64,000 nt of DNA from Druceiella hillmani (Eukaryota; Arthropoda; Insecta; Lepidoptera; Hepialidae). Below the pieces are notes generated by a model, which searched no databases, had not been told where the DNA came from, and worked only from the letters and a program-made list of their open reading frames with translations. The stretch lies in NCBI GenBank assembly GCA_039881145.1, contig JAYKKI010000032.1, positions 13,224,501 through 13,288,500 of the forward strand. The letters are read 5' to 3'. Position 1 is the first letter of the stretch, and the number at the start of each line of letters is the position of its first letter. Of the stretch, positions 13,637 to 25,027 are shown one piece after another. Position numbers and translations under genes: made by a program.

Positions 13637-13980
13637 ACTTAGCTAAACATCTATGTATATAACAAAACTGTAGAACTGATGTGTCCGTACATTGAAATTA
13701 TTTATGAAAACATGACTTAGGGGAACATGACTGTTTGACTGTTTGTTTGAACACTTGTCACGTAGAAATTACGGAACCAATTAAAAAGAGGTTTTTTGAA
13801 AAAAATGAGGTGACATTAATTTTTCATTTCGTCGGAATCGATTTGGTCAATCAGAAGACATGCGGATTTAATATTTTGAAAAATATAGTTGTATTAGTAC
13901 AACAACAACAAAGAAGTGCTTAGATGCTAGACGAGTAGTTATCTACTTACATCAATGGAAGATAAGGGAAGACACTATGT
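13637..13980. other. unclassified; possible old dispersed repeat
   Basis: A 62-codon open frame (13735-13923, +) has no recognised domain. The text gactgtttgactgtttgttt and gtagaaattacggaaccaat is of a kind I associate with dispersed insect repeats, but I cannot name the family. Confidence 0.25.
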
Positions 13981-14268
13981 AAACCCAATATAACCCAACA
14001 TAACCCAACACAACACAACCCAACTCAACTGAGGAAAATCGGACATAATCCAACCCAATAAAACATAATCCATTTATATCAACTTAATATAACCCGGCTC
14101 AACATAATCTAACATACCCCGACCCAGTCTAATAAAGTTTAATCCAATCTAAGATAGCTCAACATAGCTCAACACGATCCACAAAAATCATCGTAATCCA
14201 ATCCAACCTAAGATAATTCAACATAGCTTAACACAATCCAACATAACCCAAAATAACCTAACCGCACC
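13981..14268. repeat. degenerate ~10-bp CAACATAACC minisatellite
   Basis: Many imperfect iterations of aacccaacataaccc, including taatccaa, tagctcaacatag and aacctaacc variants. Period is about 10 bp with strong degeneracy. On the complementary strand it is rich in GGTTATGTTG-type words, loosely similar to insect telomeric TTAGG, but it is not a TTAGG array. Confidence 0.8.
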
Positions 14269-15413
14269 CCGTAAAAAAGTCTGTAATCTAAAAATTATGA
14301 ACAAGTGGCTTGCTTGAAAATTCACTAGGAAATATAGAATTTTTTCCATAATACCTAAAATAATGATAAGTAATTTATAGATATAAGCAAATTATCGTCC
14401 AAACTTAATGCAGATTTATGTTTTATAGATTATATGTTTATTTTTTTTGTAAATAAAGTGTACATATAGAAGGTAAATTTGATTACGTAAATCTTATGGA
14501 ACAAAAATATGAAAAACCATTTAAAGTTACAACTGTTGTTATGAATGAATATGATTAGGAAAATGTAAAGCTAACAAGATATCCTTGGAATATCCAAAGT
14601 GGACATGAAAACTGCGACTTTATTAATATTTATTCTCTCCTCGATATGTCATACGAACTTTTTAAAGTAAAATTCGAACTACATAAAGGGCATTTCAAAT
14701 TAAATATCGAGGAGAACCATTTCGCTATATCACAAGCAATAGAGATGTATGTCACTGTGCAATCTATTTCTCCGTGCACAGAAATGAATTTAAGTTGGTT
14801 GAAAGAAAAAAAAATATACATTATTCTTGGACCTCGGTTTTCTGTAGACACCATATCCTGAAAAATTGTTATTGTCTGCATAGTAGTTCTATGCGACATA
14901 AGAGTAAATTGCTTTCTATGGATTAACAGGGGCAACTTATTAGCTAATAAATTACTACAATATTTTTGAACACGAGATAATTCAGGTGTATGAACCATCA
15001 TAGAAATATAATTCTACTATTTCTAAGGGTCTATATATTTTAATATAGATGCCAGATTGCATTTACCATTTAATATTTCAAAGACTGAAGGGCAATGTAT
15101 TATTTAAAAATAGGAATGACGCCTAGAAATTATGTCAACGGGTGCAGTACAATTTTCGGAATAAATTTCCTTGCCTAATATTCTCCTGAAATAAATTTCC
15201 ACAGAATAAAAATAAATACTTATTTTAGTAATTTTTCAATTTTACCCAAATATACTAAATCAGTAAATTCATTGGAATTATATGCCATTCTAATATATAA
15301 ATAATAAATCCATTGGAATCTTACGCGTACATTATATTAATGTTATGAAACTTGAAAATCAAGGTAAGTAAAACTTCAGGTATTCTTTTAATAATACTGT
15401 AGGTTTTAAATTT
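14269..15413. other. AT-rich stretch with half of a dispersed repeat pair
   Basis: 14284-14353 (ctaaaaattatgaac, gtggcttgcttgaaaatt) is a diverged copy of 15788-15857 (ctaaaaattatgaat, gtggcttccttgaaaatt), 1.5 kb away in the same orientation. Overlapping antisense open frames occupy 14630-15001 (123 codons, -) and 14646-14861 (71 codons, +). Neither resembles a known protein. Confidence 0.5.
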
Positions 15414-15575
15414 GTCTCACTGGAAGAAACTCTATATAGAAAAATCTACTATATCTGTCTCACTTGAAGAAACTCTATATAGAAAAATCTACTGTATCTG
15501 TATCACTTGAAGAATCTCTATATAGAAAAATCTACTATATCTGTTTCACTTGAAGAAACTATATATAAAAAATTA
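15414..15575. repeat. 43-bp tandem repeat, ~3.7 copies
   Basis: Units start at 15414, 15457, 15500 and 15543, each with gt(c/a/t)tcactTgaagaa followed by ctatatagaaaaatctact. The last copy is truncated and more diverged. Confidence 0.95.
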
Positions 15576-16786
15576 TTTAAATAACCGGCTTAGAGTTTAT
15601 TAGGTTAGAGCAAAGAAAAAAGTGGGAAGTAATGTAAAATCGTATTTGGTTTCAATATTTCCGATGTCGCATAAGTAGGTTTTATATATTCCTCAGTGTT
15701 TATCGAGGAACGGTTAGATTTTTTTACTTAACCGTTTGTTAAAAAAAATTTAATATAAATTTATTTATAACATTCTAAGTAGCTAGTCTAAAAATTATGA
15801 ATACGTGGCTTCCTTGAAAATTTACTACGAAACATAAAATCCTTTTATGATACAAAGAAATTTATATACGTTTATGCTTTATATACAACACATACGAATT
15901 TAGTCTAGACGTAATTACATTGTTTACAAGGTATATAACAATTTTATTGTATTATGTAAATATTTTGCCACAAAAAAATACGGTAACTCTAAAAAAATTT
16001 CATTATCTAAACATTACCATGCCCATGTTGTACATAAAACTAGACACATAGAGATGGTAAGCAAATAAAGTTGATATGGGACACTGGCTCCATTTCAACT
16101 CTTTTCATTCTTTAACCTGTATATATTGTTCATATATATATTCTGTATGATATGTTCTGTAAAAAAAGATACCTTATATCCATCTAGATAGCTTATGAGA
16201 TATTTAAGATATTTTATATATCCACTTTATCTTATCATATTAGATATTTTTGAACTTTGATTGCTCTAGAAAGTCCGTATTAGAGATAGCTTATGATAAA
16301 TAAAGTAATTTTAATGCAAATCAGATACAGAACCCTCGATATACGACTTGCACTTGGCCATTTTAACATAATTTAAGAAATACTTTTAATTTTTTTTGTA
16401 TGGTTATTGAATTTATTAATTCCTTTGCCATGTCCGCAAAAATTTCTCTTGGGGTAATCGTCAGGCCTTTTATACCTATATACGTAACATTCTGTTTTAT
16501 ACGTAACATTATTTGATTAATAAGACTAATAATATAATGAGGAAGTCAATTTTTATTCATTACTTGTTTACGGGCTACAACTATGAACGTATTAAGTCTA
16601 TGTAGTTAAAGACGGCGTTTTGTGTCATCCAACTTATCAGTATATCTTAAGTTAAAAGACGCAGAGTGCAGAATAATAAAAAAATGAAATTTGTACATCT
16701 TTACGCTGTTTTGCAGCATTTACGTTAATATAAAAAATGGAAAAATATTTAAACTCATAGCCTTAGTCGACTGGATAATGTTAATC
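15576..16786. other. AT-rich stretch with the second copy of a dispersed repeat
   Basis: Carries the 15788-15857 partner of the repeat at 14284-14353. No gene signature in the remainder. Confidence 0.5.
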
Positions 16787-17507
16787 TAATGGCGGCTATA
16801 CACGTAACGATTTATCATAGCGATTAAACTGTACATTCCATTTGCGTAGTTTTATCGAACTTCCCTTGTGTCTCCACACGTCTGCGATATCTGCGTCGAT
16901 TCTCCTCAGAATCTCTGACGAGAAACATATCATCCGCCATAGGAGATGATGAAGCACTTGCGATCTTAGGCTTGATTTTGTGCAAAAGGAAAAGAAAATC
17001 AGAAAGTGTGTGGTGTAAGGACTGGCTTTTAAAAAAGAAGTCATTCTCTCATATAAATTTATTAAACGAGATGAAAATCACCCCAAAAGATTGGCATAAC
17101 TATTTAAGGATGAATGAAGAGACGTAATTAAATCTCCTCAGGTCGCAAATTTTCTATGATAATATTACCGCAGGCTTTCAGTCGAATTATTCCTGAAACC
17201 TGTGGTGCTTTGTACAAAGCTTTACAGAAAGATTACTTAAGAGTTAGTTTTATCTGTAATATAATTTGTTCAAGTTAATATGACAATTACCTACTACTTG
17301 TTGCATTGCTCGATTTTTCTAACTTTGAATTTGCCATTGTCAACACTTCATTTTTCTATCATACTCTCTCATTATGACTAGTGACAGTTAGAAAATCCGA
17401 GCGATCAGTGCTATGTACGAAAGCTAAGTTTACAAATTCATGCAAACACAAAACCATGAAGCATTGAAAATAAAGTTTTAATCTTAAAGTTTTTATTTAT
17501 AAAATCT

Positions 17508-17746
17508 GACGTTAATTTTGTAGAAATTCATAATTCACAATTAAATGAAACTACGTGATGTAGTATTATTTCTACTTTTTTTAAGTTCTTTACCACAACC
17601 TAGTTTTCGTTTTATTACAACATTTTCAGGTGGAGCATAGCAAAGATCTTTGCTAATATATAGATGTTGTAATACAACGAAACCTAGGTCCTGGTAAAGA
17701 ACTTAAAGAAAGTAGAAATAATACCACATCATGTAGTTTAATTTAA
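17508..17746. mobile_element. mini-PLE: two inverted PLE terminal arms, non-autonomous
   Basis: The left arm (gttaattttgtagaaattca to cattttcaggtgg) and the inverted right arm (gatgttgtaatacaacg to catgtagtttaattt) meet at the palindrome AGCAAAGATCTTTGCT (17639-17654). A perfect 11-bp direct repeat, TTATAAAATCT, flanks the copy (17497-17507 and 17747-17757). There is no coding sequence. The hammerhead cores are degenerate: the right arm lacks CTGA and the left arm has changes in the GAAA region and stem II. It is nested inside the Harbinger element and is therefore the younger insertion. Confidence 0.88.
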
Positions 17747-17917
17747 TTATAAAATCTTTAGCAAATAATTAAGTAGGTAACAATGGACATCCATATTCAA
17801 CTATCATCCCTAAAACTATTTATAAAATAAGTAGCCGTCACGTCCAGAAATTGTGAATCCTCCATCAAGGAGAGTGGAGTGGAGAATAGTGAGGTATTTG
17901 ATATTCAGTCTGAACAT

Positions 17918-18691
17918 TTAGCTGAGATGAATTTTGAATGTGTGGCTGAGTAGGAAATATTTGAGCATGTGACTGATTGGATGAAGTTTGAATGCGTGGT
18001 TTAATGTAAAACGTTTGAGCATGGGGCTGATTAGGTTAACTTTGAATGTGTGGCGGAGTGGAAAATATTTGACCATGTAACTGATTGGATGAAGTTTGAA
18101 TGCGTGGTTAAGTGGAAAAGTTTTGATCATATGGGGGAGATTAGATGAGGTTTGAATGTGTGGCTGAGTGGGAAAGGTTTGAGCATGTGGCTGATTAGAT
18201 GAAGTTTGAATGTGTGGCTGAGTGGGAAAGGTTCGAGCATATGGCCGATTAGCTGTAGTTTGAATGCGTGGCTGAGTGAATAAAAATAGTGTCAACAAAG
18301 TCGCAGTTTTTACAGTATGTGATGTAGTTAAGCTACCCATTTCAGCTAAGAACAAGGTCTCATTAATAATTTTTCCCGCAATAATTCTTTGCTGTTGTGG
18401 CAACTTTTGCAATTTCATGCCTATATTTCTTCCATACAGATCTAAGCGATTTTCTGGAATACTAAGACGTTTAAAATGTTTCTTCACATTTAGAAGTACC
18501 TCTTCATATGTATTCTTTATCGGTTTTGAACGATCAAGTCGTCTTGGTGTGTTTCTTTCACTATCTGAACGGTTTGATTTTGGTGTGTCTCTTTCGATAT
18601 CAGAACGACTTGGTGTTGATGTATCTTTTTCAATATCAGAACGACTTGATGTTTTTAGATCTGACTCGACGTATTGCGATGATGACTGTTC
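17918..18691 (-). pseudogene. 3' exon of a Harbinger accessory (MADF/BESS-like) protein, with repeat-expanded tail
   Basis: On the minus strand, a tttttttacag-type acceptor ends just before 18691 and an open frame of 257 codons follows to TAA at 17918. It starts EQSSSQYVESDL, then a Ser/Asp/Glu/Arg linker made of about three 12-residue repeats (SSRSDIEKDT, PSRSDIERDT, SNRSDSERNT). A helical segment follows: YEEVLLNVKKHFKRL, then LDLYGRNIGMKLQKLP, then QQRIIAGKIINETLF. This layout resembles the C-terminal part of MADF/SANT-type proteins that Harbinger elements encode beside the transposase; the assignment is by memory. The last ~115 residues are a translated 54-bp tandem repeat whose frame shifts midway. 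The 5' exons, with any DNA-binding domain, are missing. Confidence 0.5.
17926..18277 (-). repeat. 54-bp coding minisatellite (18-residue unit)
   Basis: On the minus strand the repeat reads QPHIQTSSNQPHAQTFPT in its first copies. After a small insertion near 18130 it is read in another frame as LNHAFKLHPISYMVKYFP and variants. About six units are present. The shift without a stop lets the same DNA repeat encode two unrelated peptide repeats in a row. Confidence 0.85.
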
Positions 18692-18771
18692 CTGTAAAAA
18701 AGAAATAGTTGAATGTTTTCATATGTAAACATTAATGATGAACCTACGTATTTTTGTTTCAATTATCACAG

Positions 18772-19568
18772 ACGGAAGATGAATGGAAAACAATAGCAAG
18801 GGATTTCCAGGAGCTATGGAACTTTCCTTATTGCTTAGATGCCATTGATGGCAAGCACCTTAAAATCATGCCTTCGTTTTACAGCGGTTAATTTTTTTAC
18901 AACTATAAAAATAGACACAGTATGGTTCTCTTGGCAATTGTTGATGTAAAATAAAGGTTCTTATTATTTGATGTTGGTACCAATGGTCTACCATTACTCT
19001 AGGTATTACTGATGGTGGAATGATATTGAATACGAAATTTTCTGAAGAGGTGTAAAACAATAAATTAAATATTTCTAAAGAAGAGAAATTAAGTAATAGT
19101 TCACGAATACTTCCGTATGTTTTAGTAGCTGACAACGCGTTTCCTCTAAGAAAATATATGATGGAACCATTTCGGCAAAATGACTTGGACGGTAGAGCGA
19201 AAAAGATTTATAATTATCGAACATCACGAGCACGCCGCATAGTTGAAAACGCATTTGCCATACTAGCAGCGAGGTTTAGAATTTACAAAACATTGAATCG
19301 ATCGTAAGAGCAACTTGTGTTTTGCATAATTATTTGATAATGACGTCGATTGCTTTATATGCTCCATCATATTCTTTCGATAGAGAAAACTTTGAAGAAG
19401 GCATCGTTAGGACTTATAACTCGTCAGGACTTACTACTCGTCGACGTCGTCAGGACTTACTACTCGCCAAGGAGATCCCACAGAATGGCAAAACAAAAAA
19501 GAAGTGAATTTATGAGTTATTTTGTGAACGAAGGAAAAATCCCCTGGGAAGATAATTTTATTTATTAA
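18772..19568 (+). pseudogene. PIF/Harbinger transposase (DDE_4 superfamily), C-terminal two-thirds, broken
   Basis: After a ttatcacag acceptor the frame reads TEDEWKTIARDFQELWNFPY then CLDAIDGKHLKI, which carries the first catalytic Asp in the family's AIDGKH motif. Later come ILPYVLVADNAFPLRK (second Asp) and YRTSRARRIVENAFAI (catalytic Glu), then, after a frameshift near 19290, NIESIVRATCVLHNYL. The end RSEFMSYFVNEGKIPW...Y stop (19568) is the family's usual C terminus. In-frame stops (after FYSG, VDVK and SEEV) and at least two frameshifts make it inactive. A short duplication near 19420-19470 (aggacttactactcg) adds another break. The N-terminal region and any start codon are missing. In life it would cut and paste the element with a TWA target duplication. 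Confidence 0.88.
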
Positions 19569-19658
19569 TACATATAATGCGTAGGTATAGATATATCTAC
19601 TTCACATATAAATTAGGTATGTACATAAATAAATAAGATTACCTAAATACTTAAAACA

Positions 19659-19865
19659 AACCCGTCGTCACCGTGGTGTATTGAGTTAATCACGAGGCAT
19701 ATGGCCTTTGACGATGCAGCGCACCGCGGGGACCCGGGTCCGATTCCCGGCCGTTTGTCGAACGGGGCTGGACTAGTGTTATGGTTGGCTATAAGAGATT
19801 TCTTTCATATCAATAAGTCCGCCATATGTATCAATTAGATACAATAAAGTAGGTAAATAAATAAA
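19659..19865 (+). mobile_element. tRNA-derived SINE with (AAAT)n tail
   Basis: The head has an A-box-like GTGGTGTATTGAGTTAATC and a strong B-box-like GGGTCCGATTCCCGG, the internal RNA polymerase III promoter of tRNA-derived SINEs. The body ends with aagtccgccat, then acaataaag, the style of an insect LINE 3' end, and a taaataaataaataaa tail. TAAAACA lies on both sides (19652-19658 and 19866-19872) and is a plausible 7-bp target duplication. It sits inside the 3' part of the Harbinger element. Confidence 0.7.
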
Positions 19866-20450
19866 TAAAACACGACTGTAATATTTGAATAATAAAGGCT
19901 TACATAACTTTTCATTCTCATTTATATTTGATATAGACTGCCTTAGTACTTCTTGATCATATAAGAAATTCATCAAATCAAAGTACCGTCAACGATGAAC
20001 AAAAATTTCTTCGGTACCGACTCCGGATTGGCAGGATTTTCTATCTTGTTAAGTTCCTTCTTTTGAGAAGTCTGGAGATTATTTATTTTCTTATTTTCGT
20101 ATTTCACAAACAAATTTCATTTTTATAGCACACAACAAACTCTTCCAATTATTCACAGTGTCTACTTCGACCTCCTTGCGACATGTCAAAACCTGCGCAT
20201 GGACTCGTCCGGCTAAAACAACTTTTTGAAGTAAACTGAATGAATGTTCAGACTTCCATCCACACGCTACGATAAAATTGTGCAAAAGCGATCGACAACG
20301 ATTTATCGAATAGATTTTGTAACTACCGACGATCGTTAGCACCAATCAAAAAATCTGTACAAATTTTCATACACACGTTCGATAAAACTGCGTAAACTTA
20401 CTGCACCGTCCGTTTACGCAGTTTTTCCTTGTCGTGTGTAGCGAGCTTAA

Positions 20451-21682
20451 AAGTTACCTTTACTTTTCATATCAATTTATCTGCAATTTTTAAAATTTTC
20501 TTTTCTATAAATGTTCTTTTATGTGTTGTATCTAAGGCTATGCATGACATAATTATACGTGATTCCAAACGAAAAGCAAAAAACACTGAAAAAATAATTG
20601 AATAAACCTATGGCGATAAATTATTTTTCAATTTACTAATTCCGGGGTCGTGGATAAGTATTTATGATAATGTTACTATTGGCATAATGTTAGTATTGGT
20701 TAAATTCTTACTTTGCTAACGTCTGTTCTTTCAGTCTGTTGGTCTTTTTTAAATCTTAAGTCGTGTCAATATTTGTAATTCTATTGTTTGTCTAAATGTT
20801 ACTTGTTTTACCTTTTTTTACTTTAAATGCTTGTAGATATTTTTTTTGAATTAAATTTCTATATTTCATATCATCAGCTGCAATATTTATCTTTCCATCT
20901 AAATTATTGTGGTATTGTTAAAGGTTTGTTCCTAAAACAATAAGTCTCTAGTAGGAAAACGCCATTTTTGTTCTAAACAAATAAATTACATAGACAACTA
21001 GGATCACTAGAACACTTTACAACTTTCTTGAATGTTACATGAAGACTATATATTTTGAGTTTAATTCATTGTATTAAAAATACAACACACCTTTATAAAT
21101 AACCTTTAGAAAGGATTGTATTTTTATGGAAATCACCTCGCCAGGTATGATAAAAAATATATAGGTATAATTTGGAGGGTTGAAAATATATTGCATCTTT
21201 GACTTCCATTTAATAATTTATTTCTCATTAGGTAAATGTAAAATATGGAGGCGAATTTAAAAGCAAGCCTCTGAGTATTTACAATTAAATTATTCTACAA
21301 GCCAAAGGTTTTGAAATATTTAGCCATTTAGAGAAATTTACAATAACTGGTAAAGGGAAAGTATACATTGAACTATTTGGAAGGATTATCAACGCAAATA
21401 CTAATTTGTAGAAAATAATTCTTCAACGGCAGCAATCAACTCTATTTAGCACAATATATTAAGATGAATAGTTGGCTTCACTGCGAATAAATTACAAAGA
21501 TGTTATCCGCACGAGAAGATGATATCCACACAACAGACTGTCGTATCTGCGGTTGAAATGTTCTATATTTAGGTCACGTATAGTAAATTTTAACCACCTT
21601 AATATATTATTTGCAGGAAAATTAAAAGAGATAATCTAATTTAATAGATCAAAGAATTGACACTTTTCGAAATTACTGTTCT
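20451..21682. other. AT-rich stretch, nothing recognised
   Basis: No gene, RNA or repeat signature that I can support. Confidence 0.5.
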
Positions 21683-21765
21683 TTATCAAAAATGGCAAAG
21701 CCGAATACTGATGGATCGCTTCGGTGTCAGTCTGTTACTTCGTCTGTCACAGAAATGTTTTTTAG
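21683..21765 (+). repeat. fragment of the 'cgtctgtctgtcac' dispersed repeat
   Basis: ggatcgcttcggtgtcagtc followed by ttacttcgtctgtcacaga resembles the cgtctg-rich core of the related copies at 37294, 45735 and 48780 in this window. Only a short piece is left. Confidence 0.4.
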
Positions 21766-22119
21766 AGATTATTTGAGTAGAAGGTTGAAATTCGGTGTGG
21801 CTATAGAAAGTGGAAGCCTAATTAAAGACATGAAGTGAAAACATTTCTATTTTGCTTTTGAGGGTTGATCAAGAAGGTAATATGGGAAAGCAAAACACTG
21901 TTTTTTCAGAACCATGAACGAAAACTTGTTTTTATCCTTAAGTTATACTTCTATAATTTTTTTTATATAGTGCGACACAACTACAGTATGACATAATTTG
22001 AATTTTAAATTTTGTCCGGAAAATTTTACCGCCCAAATTAATCGATATTTCGTTACAATTTTGAATGTGATTTTTTTCTTATATTGATATATTTTACTTT
22101 ATTATTACCATCAGCATTA

Positions 22120-22610
22120 TTGAGTTATAAGCGTTACCCACAGAAATTCTCCAGGCATAATCGCTCTCTACTCTCTTCATTTCTCGCTCTGCTAGTCGTT
22201 TGCTCCGTTTTACTCTTCAACAGTATGGGTAATGCTTCAACAGTATGGATAACGATTTTTAGTAATATAAGAATCATTGTAAAAAATACAATGTAAAAAA
22301 AAATTGTAAAAAAATACAATGTGATGATGGAAAAACAACATTGATGGCGGCAATTGTCATCTTGCAGAGCAGAAATGGCTTTTTAACTTTCTTACCAAGA
22401 ACCGCACCCACAGAAAATAGTCACGTAAATTTCTTCGCATCTGCTCTTCGCCAGCGTTTTTTTCGAGGACATGCGGAACGGCCTCGGTCTATCGCGAGGT
22501 TCTCGTGGGAAATTACGAGGAAAGAAGGCGCGAGAAGATATAATGCAATCATATCCTTCACTAGTTGCCACGCGAAACAATTCTGCGTTCAATATTTCTA
22601 TTGTACGTAG
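22120..22610 (+). other. GC-richer block with an 89-codon open frame, unidentified
   Basis: 22341-22610 (+) encodes an Arg-rich frame containing FFASALRQRFFRGHAE and RPRSIARFSWEITRKEGA; a 66-codon frame overlaps on the minus strand. Just upstream, caacagtatgg(g/a)taa is repeated with a 19-bp period (22216-22254). The composition differs from the AT-rich surroundings, as expected for a transposon remnant, but I do not recognise a family. No splice sites or stop-free extension support a host gene. Confidence 0.3.
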
Positions 22611-23811
22611 GTCTAGGTACGTAATATAATTTCTGATAATGTTGAAAGTATAATCGTTATACGTGCATTAATATCGAATGGTGAAAACATCAAAATCTTT
22701 TCCATTAAAAATAGGTAAAAGCCTCCATTTTTTTTTAATTTTTGCAGAAATATATTTCGCTTTAATTTTTATATATTAAGTGAATATAAATAAGACCGAA
22801 CGCAAAATTTGTCGAAGGTGAATTTCACCTAGTTTTTTTATTAACTATATTGTTTATATTGATAGGAAAAAATTATGATGAGGAAACATTATACGAGAGA
22901 CCAATATTTTGCATTGAAAATATACAAAAATGAACTTTTTAATTGGCACTTTCATTAGCGAAAAAAATGTCCTGAAAATAAATTAATTCTGCGAAATAAT
23001 ACAGTGCCATCTAGTTGACTTTTAGCAGAAACTTAATTAGTTTTTCTAATAAAATTCAAAATTTTTCTAATTAATTTTGTCATATAAATAATATAGGGTC
23101 ATCTTCTATTGAAAACTCTATTAGTCGACATTTTTGTTGTACGACGTTATTTACGTATCTAATTTAGATGGTGCGTATCTATTTACGTCACTTGAGAAAA
23201 AATAAATATTAATTAATTAGTTACTTCGTTAATTAATTAACTAATTAATTATTTCATTATCTCAAATAAATATTAAAAAAAAATGACGTGGTATCCAGAT
23301 ACTGTAAGGTTGAAATAGAGTTCGAGAGCATTTTTCTTCTTTTAAATCAGTCATAGAAAACAATTTTTATCATCAGCAAACTTAACTTAGATTTTAATAT
23401 ACATTTCTTTTGGGTTTAGAGCAACTATAATTATTGAATGCTATGAAGCAGCAACATAGAAAAAAACGTACAGCTACTGAACTGCAGGTAATCACTTAAT
23501 CTCTGTCAAGTCTATTGTGATTTATTTGCGATAGGTGAAAATAATTTGTTCCCATTTGTCATCATAGTTTGTTATAATTAGAAATAATTTATTATAATGA
23601 CCGAAATGGAATACAAAAATATTATAGATTGTATTCTAGAGTGTTTTCTAAACTGCTAAAGTGCCACAATGCATGAATCTTTACATTTATCTCAGGTATT
23701 TTAAATTAAAAAGTTTTTTTAGTGGGAATAACAGGAAATACTTTTCAAAATTCTTCAGTACTTTTCATAGTGTGTATACACTATATAGTATTGTTGTTTT
23801 ATTTAATTATG
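22611..23811. other. AT-rich stretch, nothing recognised
   Basis: Includes a TTAATTAA-rich imperfect palindrome near 23208-23252. No other structure seen. Confidence 0.45.
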
Positions 23812-23970
23812 TTTAGGGTACTATTACCCAAATCGAAAAAGACGAAATCTTTATATCATCACTTTGTTTTACGTCCGTTTGTCTCTCTGTCAAAGTGCTT
23901 TTTCTAAGAAACGGTTTGAGATATCAAGTTGAAGTAATACTGTATACTGAGGCCTATGGCCTCTGAGGCC
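23812..23970 (+). repeat. dispersed repeat fragment, cgtccgtttgtctctctgtc type
   Basis: The order gggtacta...ccc, then cgtccgtttgtctctctgtc, then aagaaacggtttgagatatc matches a widespread insect dispersed-repeat layout. It shares words with the copies at 37294 and 48780. It ends in a small duplication of gaggcctatgg. Confidence 0.45.
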
Positions 23971-25027
23971 TATGGTTTGTAATTTTTTTTTTATGTTTTA
24001 CGCAACAAAAACATTGCTTTTTAAAGTATACTTTTTGTTATATACGCTGTCATCAAAACCCTGGGGTAGTTCCGGTAAACCTACAATTTTGGAAGACGGT
24101 GTAATGGAAGGTTTTATAGCACAAGTAAAAAATGGAATTACACATTTTTTTTAAATATTCCCTTGTGAAAGAGTTAGTAAGCAATATATTTACGTTCCAG
24201 AAAAAGTAAAATTTTGTAAATAGTTTAATATTAATATTATGTACCACTAATAAAATGCCAACAAACCACCACCAAATGTTTATAAATGCCTAAATGTGCA
24301 AGTATTTCGAGTTTTACTCGTACTTGATAGGATTTGTCGTATTAAGATATAATAATTTATTGAACTGAAGAATGTAACTAAATATTGATGAAATTAGTAT
24401 AACAACAAGTAGATGTAGGATATAGTTATTTACTAAACAATGTTATCCACGGTAACAAGTAATTAACCATCGGCAATTAAATTTGAACGGATTCCTTATT
24501 GGACTATCTATTTATGAGTATATCCAGACAGAGGCACGAGGGTGTACAGAGAACGTATTGACCCGTGAATATACCTGTTACACCTGTATACGTATATGTT
24601 ACATTTGTGTATTGAAATTGTTCACTACTCAGTTGGGCTTCTTAATTGAATCTATTTTACATTCGATTTGCAAGCTCCGAAATGTAGTGTTGTTTTTGAG
24701 TGATTCTTTGCTTTTATTTTTCCAAAGTTTTTTCCTAAAAGGAAACATAAGTAATTATGTAAATACATTTTCTACTTTTTAAAGTACTGGCCTGAGCACC
24801 GTTATTGATTACCTTTCATCAATAAATAATATCAATAACGAAATAACAAACGGATGAACTTTCACTTCTTCGCTTAATCAGTACATGGCTGTAATCATTT
24901 CAAAGATACATGTTTTCTTAACTTAAGGGAAAGAGACCCAAAGCGGTCCCGCATTACTTTCATAGTATATATTGAAATACCCTCTTTTTATACACTTTTA
25001 AAATAAACGAATTATCATTATTTCTTT
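23971..25027. other. AT-rich stretch, no supported feature
   Basis: A 99-codon open frame at 24483-24782 has no recognisable domain and low-complexity hydrophobic composition. I do not call a gene. Confidence 0.4.

Larger units (their letters stand above)
16790..20447 (+). mobile_element. PIF/Harbinger DNA transposon, full length but inactivated
   Basis: The element is bounded by TAA on both sides (16787-16789 and 20448-20450), the 3-bp target duplication typical of PIF/Harbinger. The left end TGGCGGCTATACACG and the inverted right end AGCTCGCTACACACG match at 10 of 15 positions. A subterminal GCG(T/C)AGTTTTATCGAAC-type block recurs inverted near both ends (about 16847 and 20375). Inside are a transposase pseudogene on + (18772-19568) and the 3' exon of a divergent accessory gene on - (17918-18691). 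The N-terminal parts of both are missing where they should meet (about 18692-18771), consistent with one internal deletion. A mini-PLE (17508-17746) and a SINE (19659-19865) inserted later. A 38-codon charged frame (16824-16940, -) is unexplained. Confidence 0.75.

Noticed and set aside
14630..15001. 123-codon open frame on the minus strand
   Set aside because: No recognisable domain, AT-rich, overlaps an equally open plus-strand frame; not distinguishable from chance.
18276..18728. 150-codon open frame on the plus strand inside the Harbinger element
   Set aside because: It is the antisense shadow of the accessory-protein exon, whose minus-strand reading has the recognisable blocks.
19659..19760. 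Functional tRNA gene
   Set aside because: The A and B boxes are present, but the segment is too long, lacks a matching acceptor stem and continues into a SINE body and tail.
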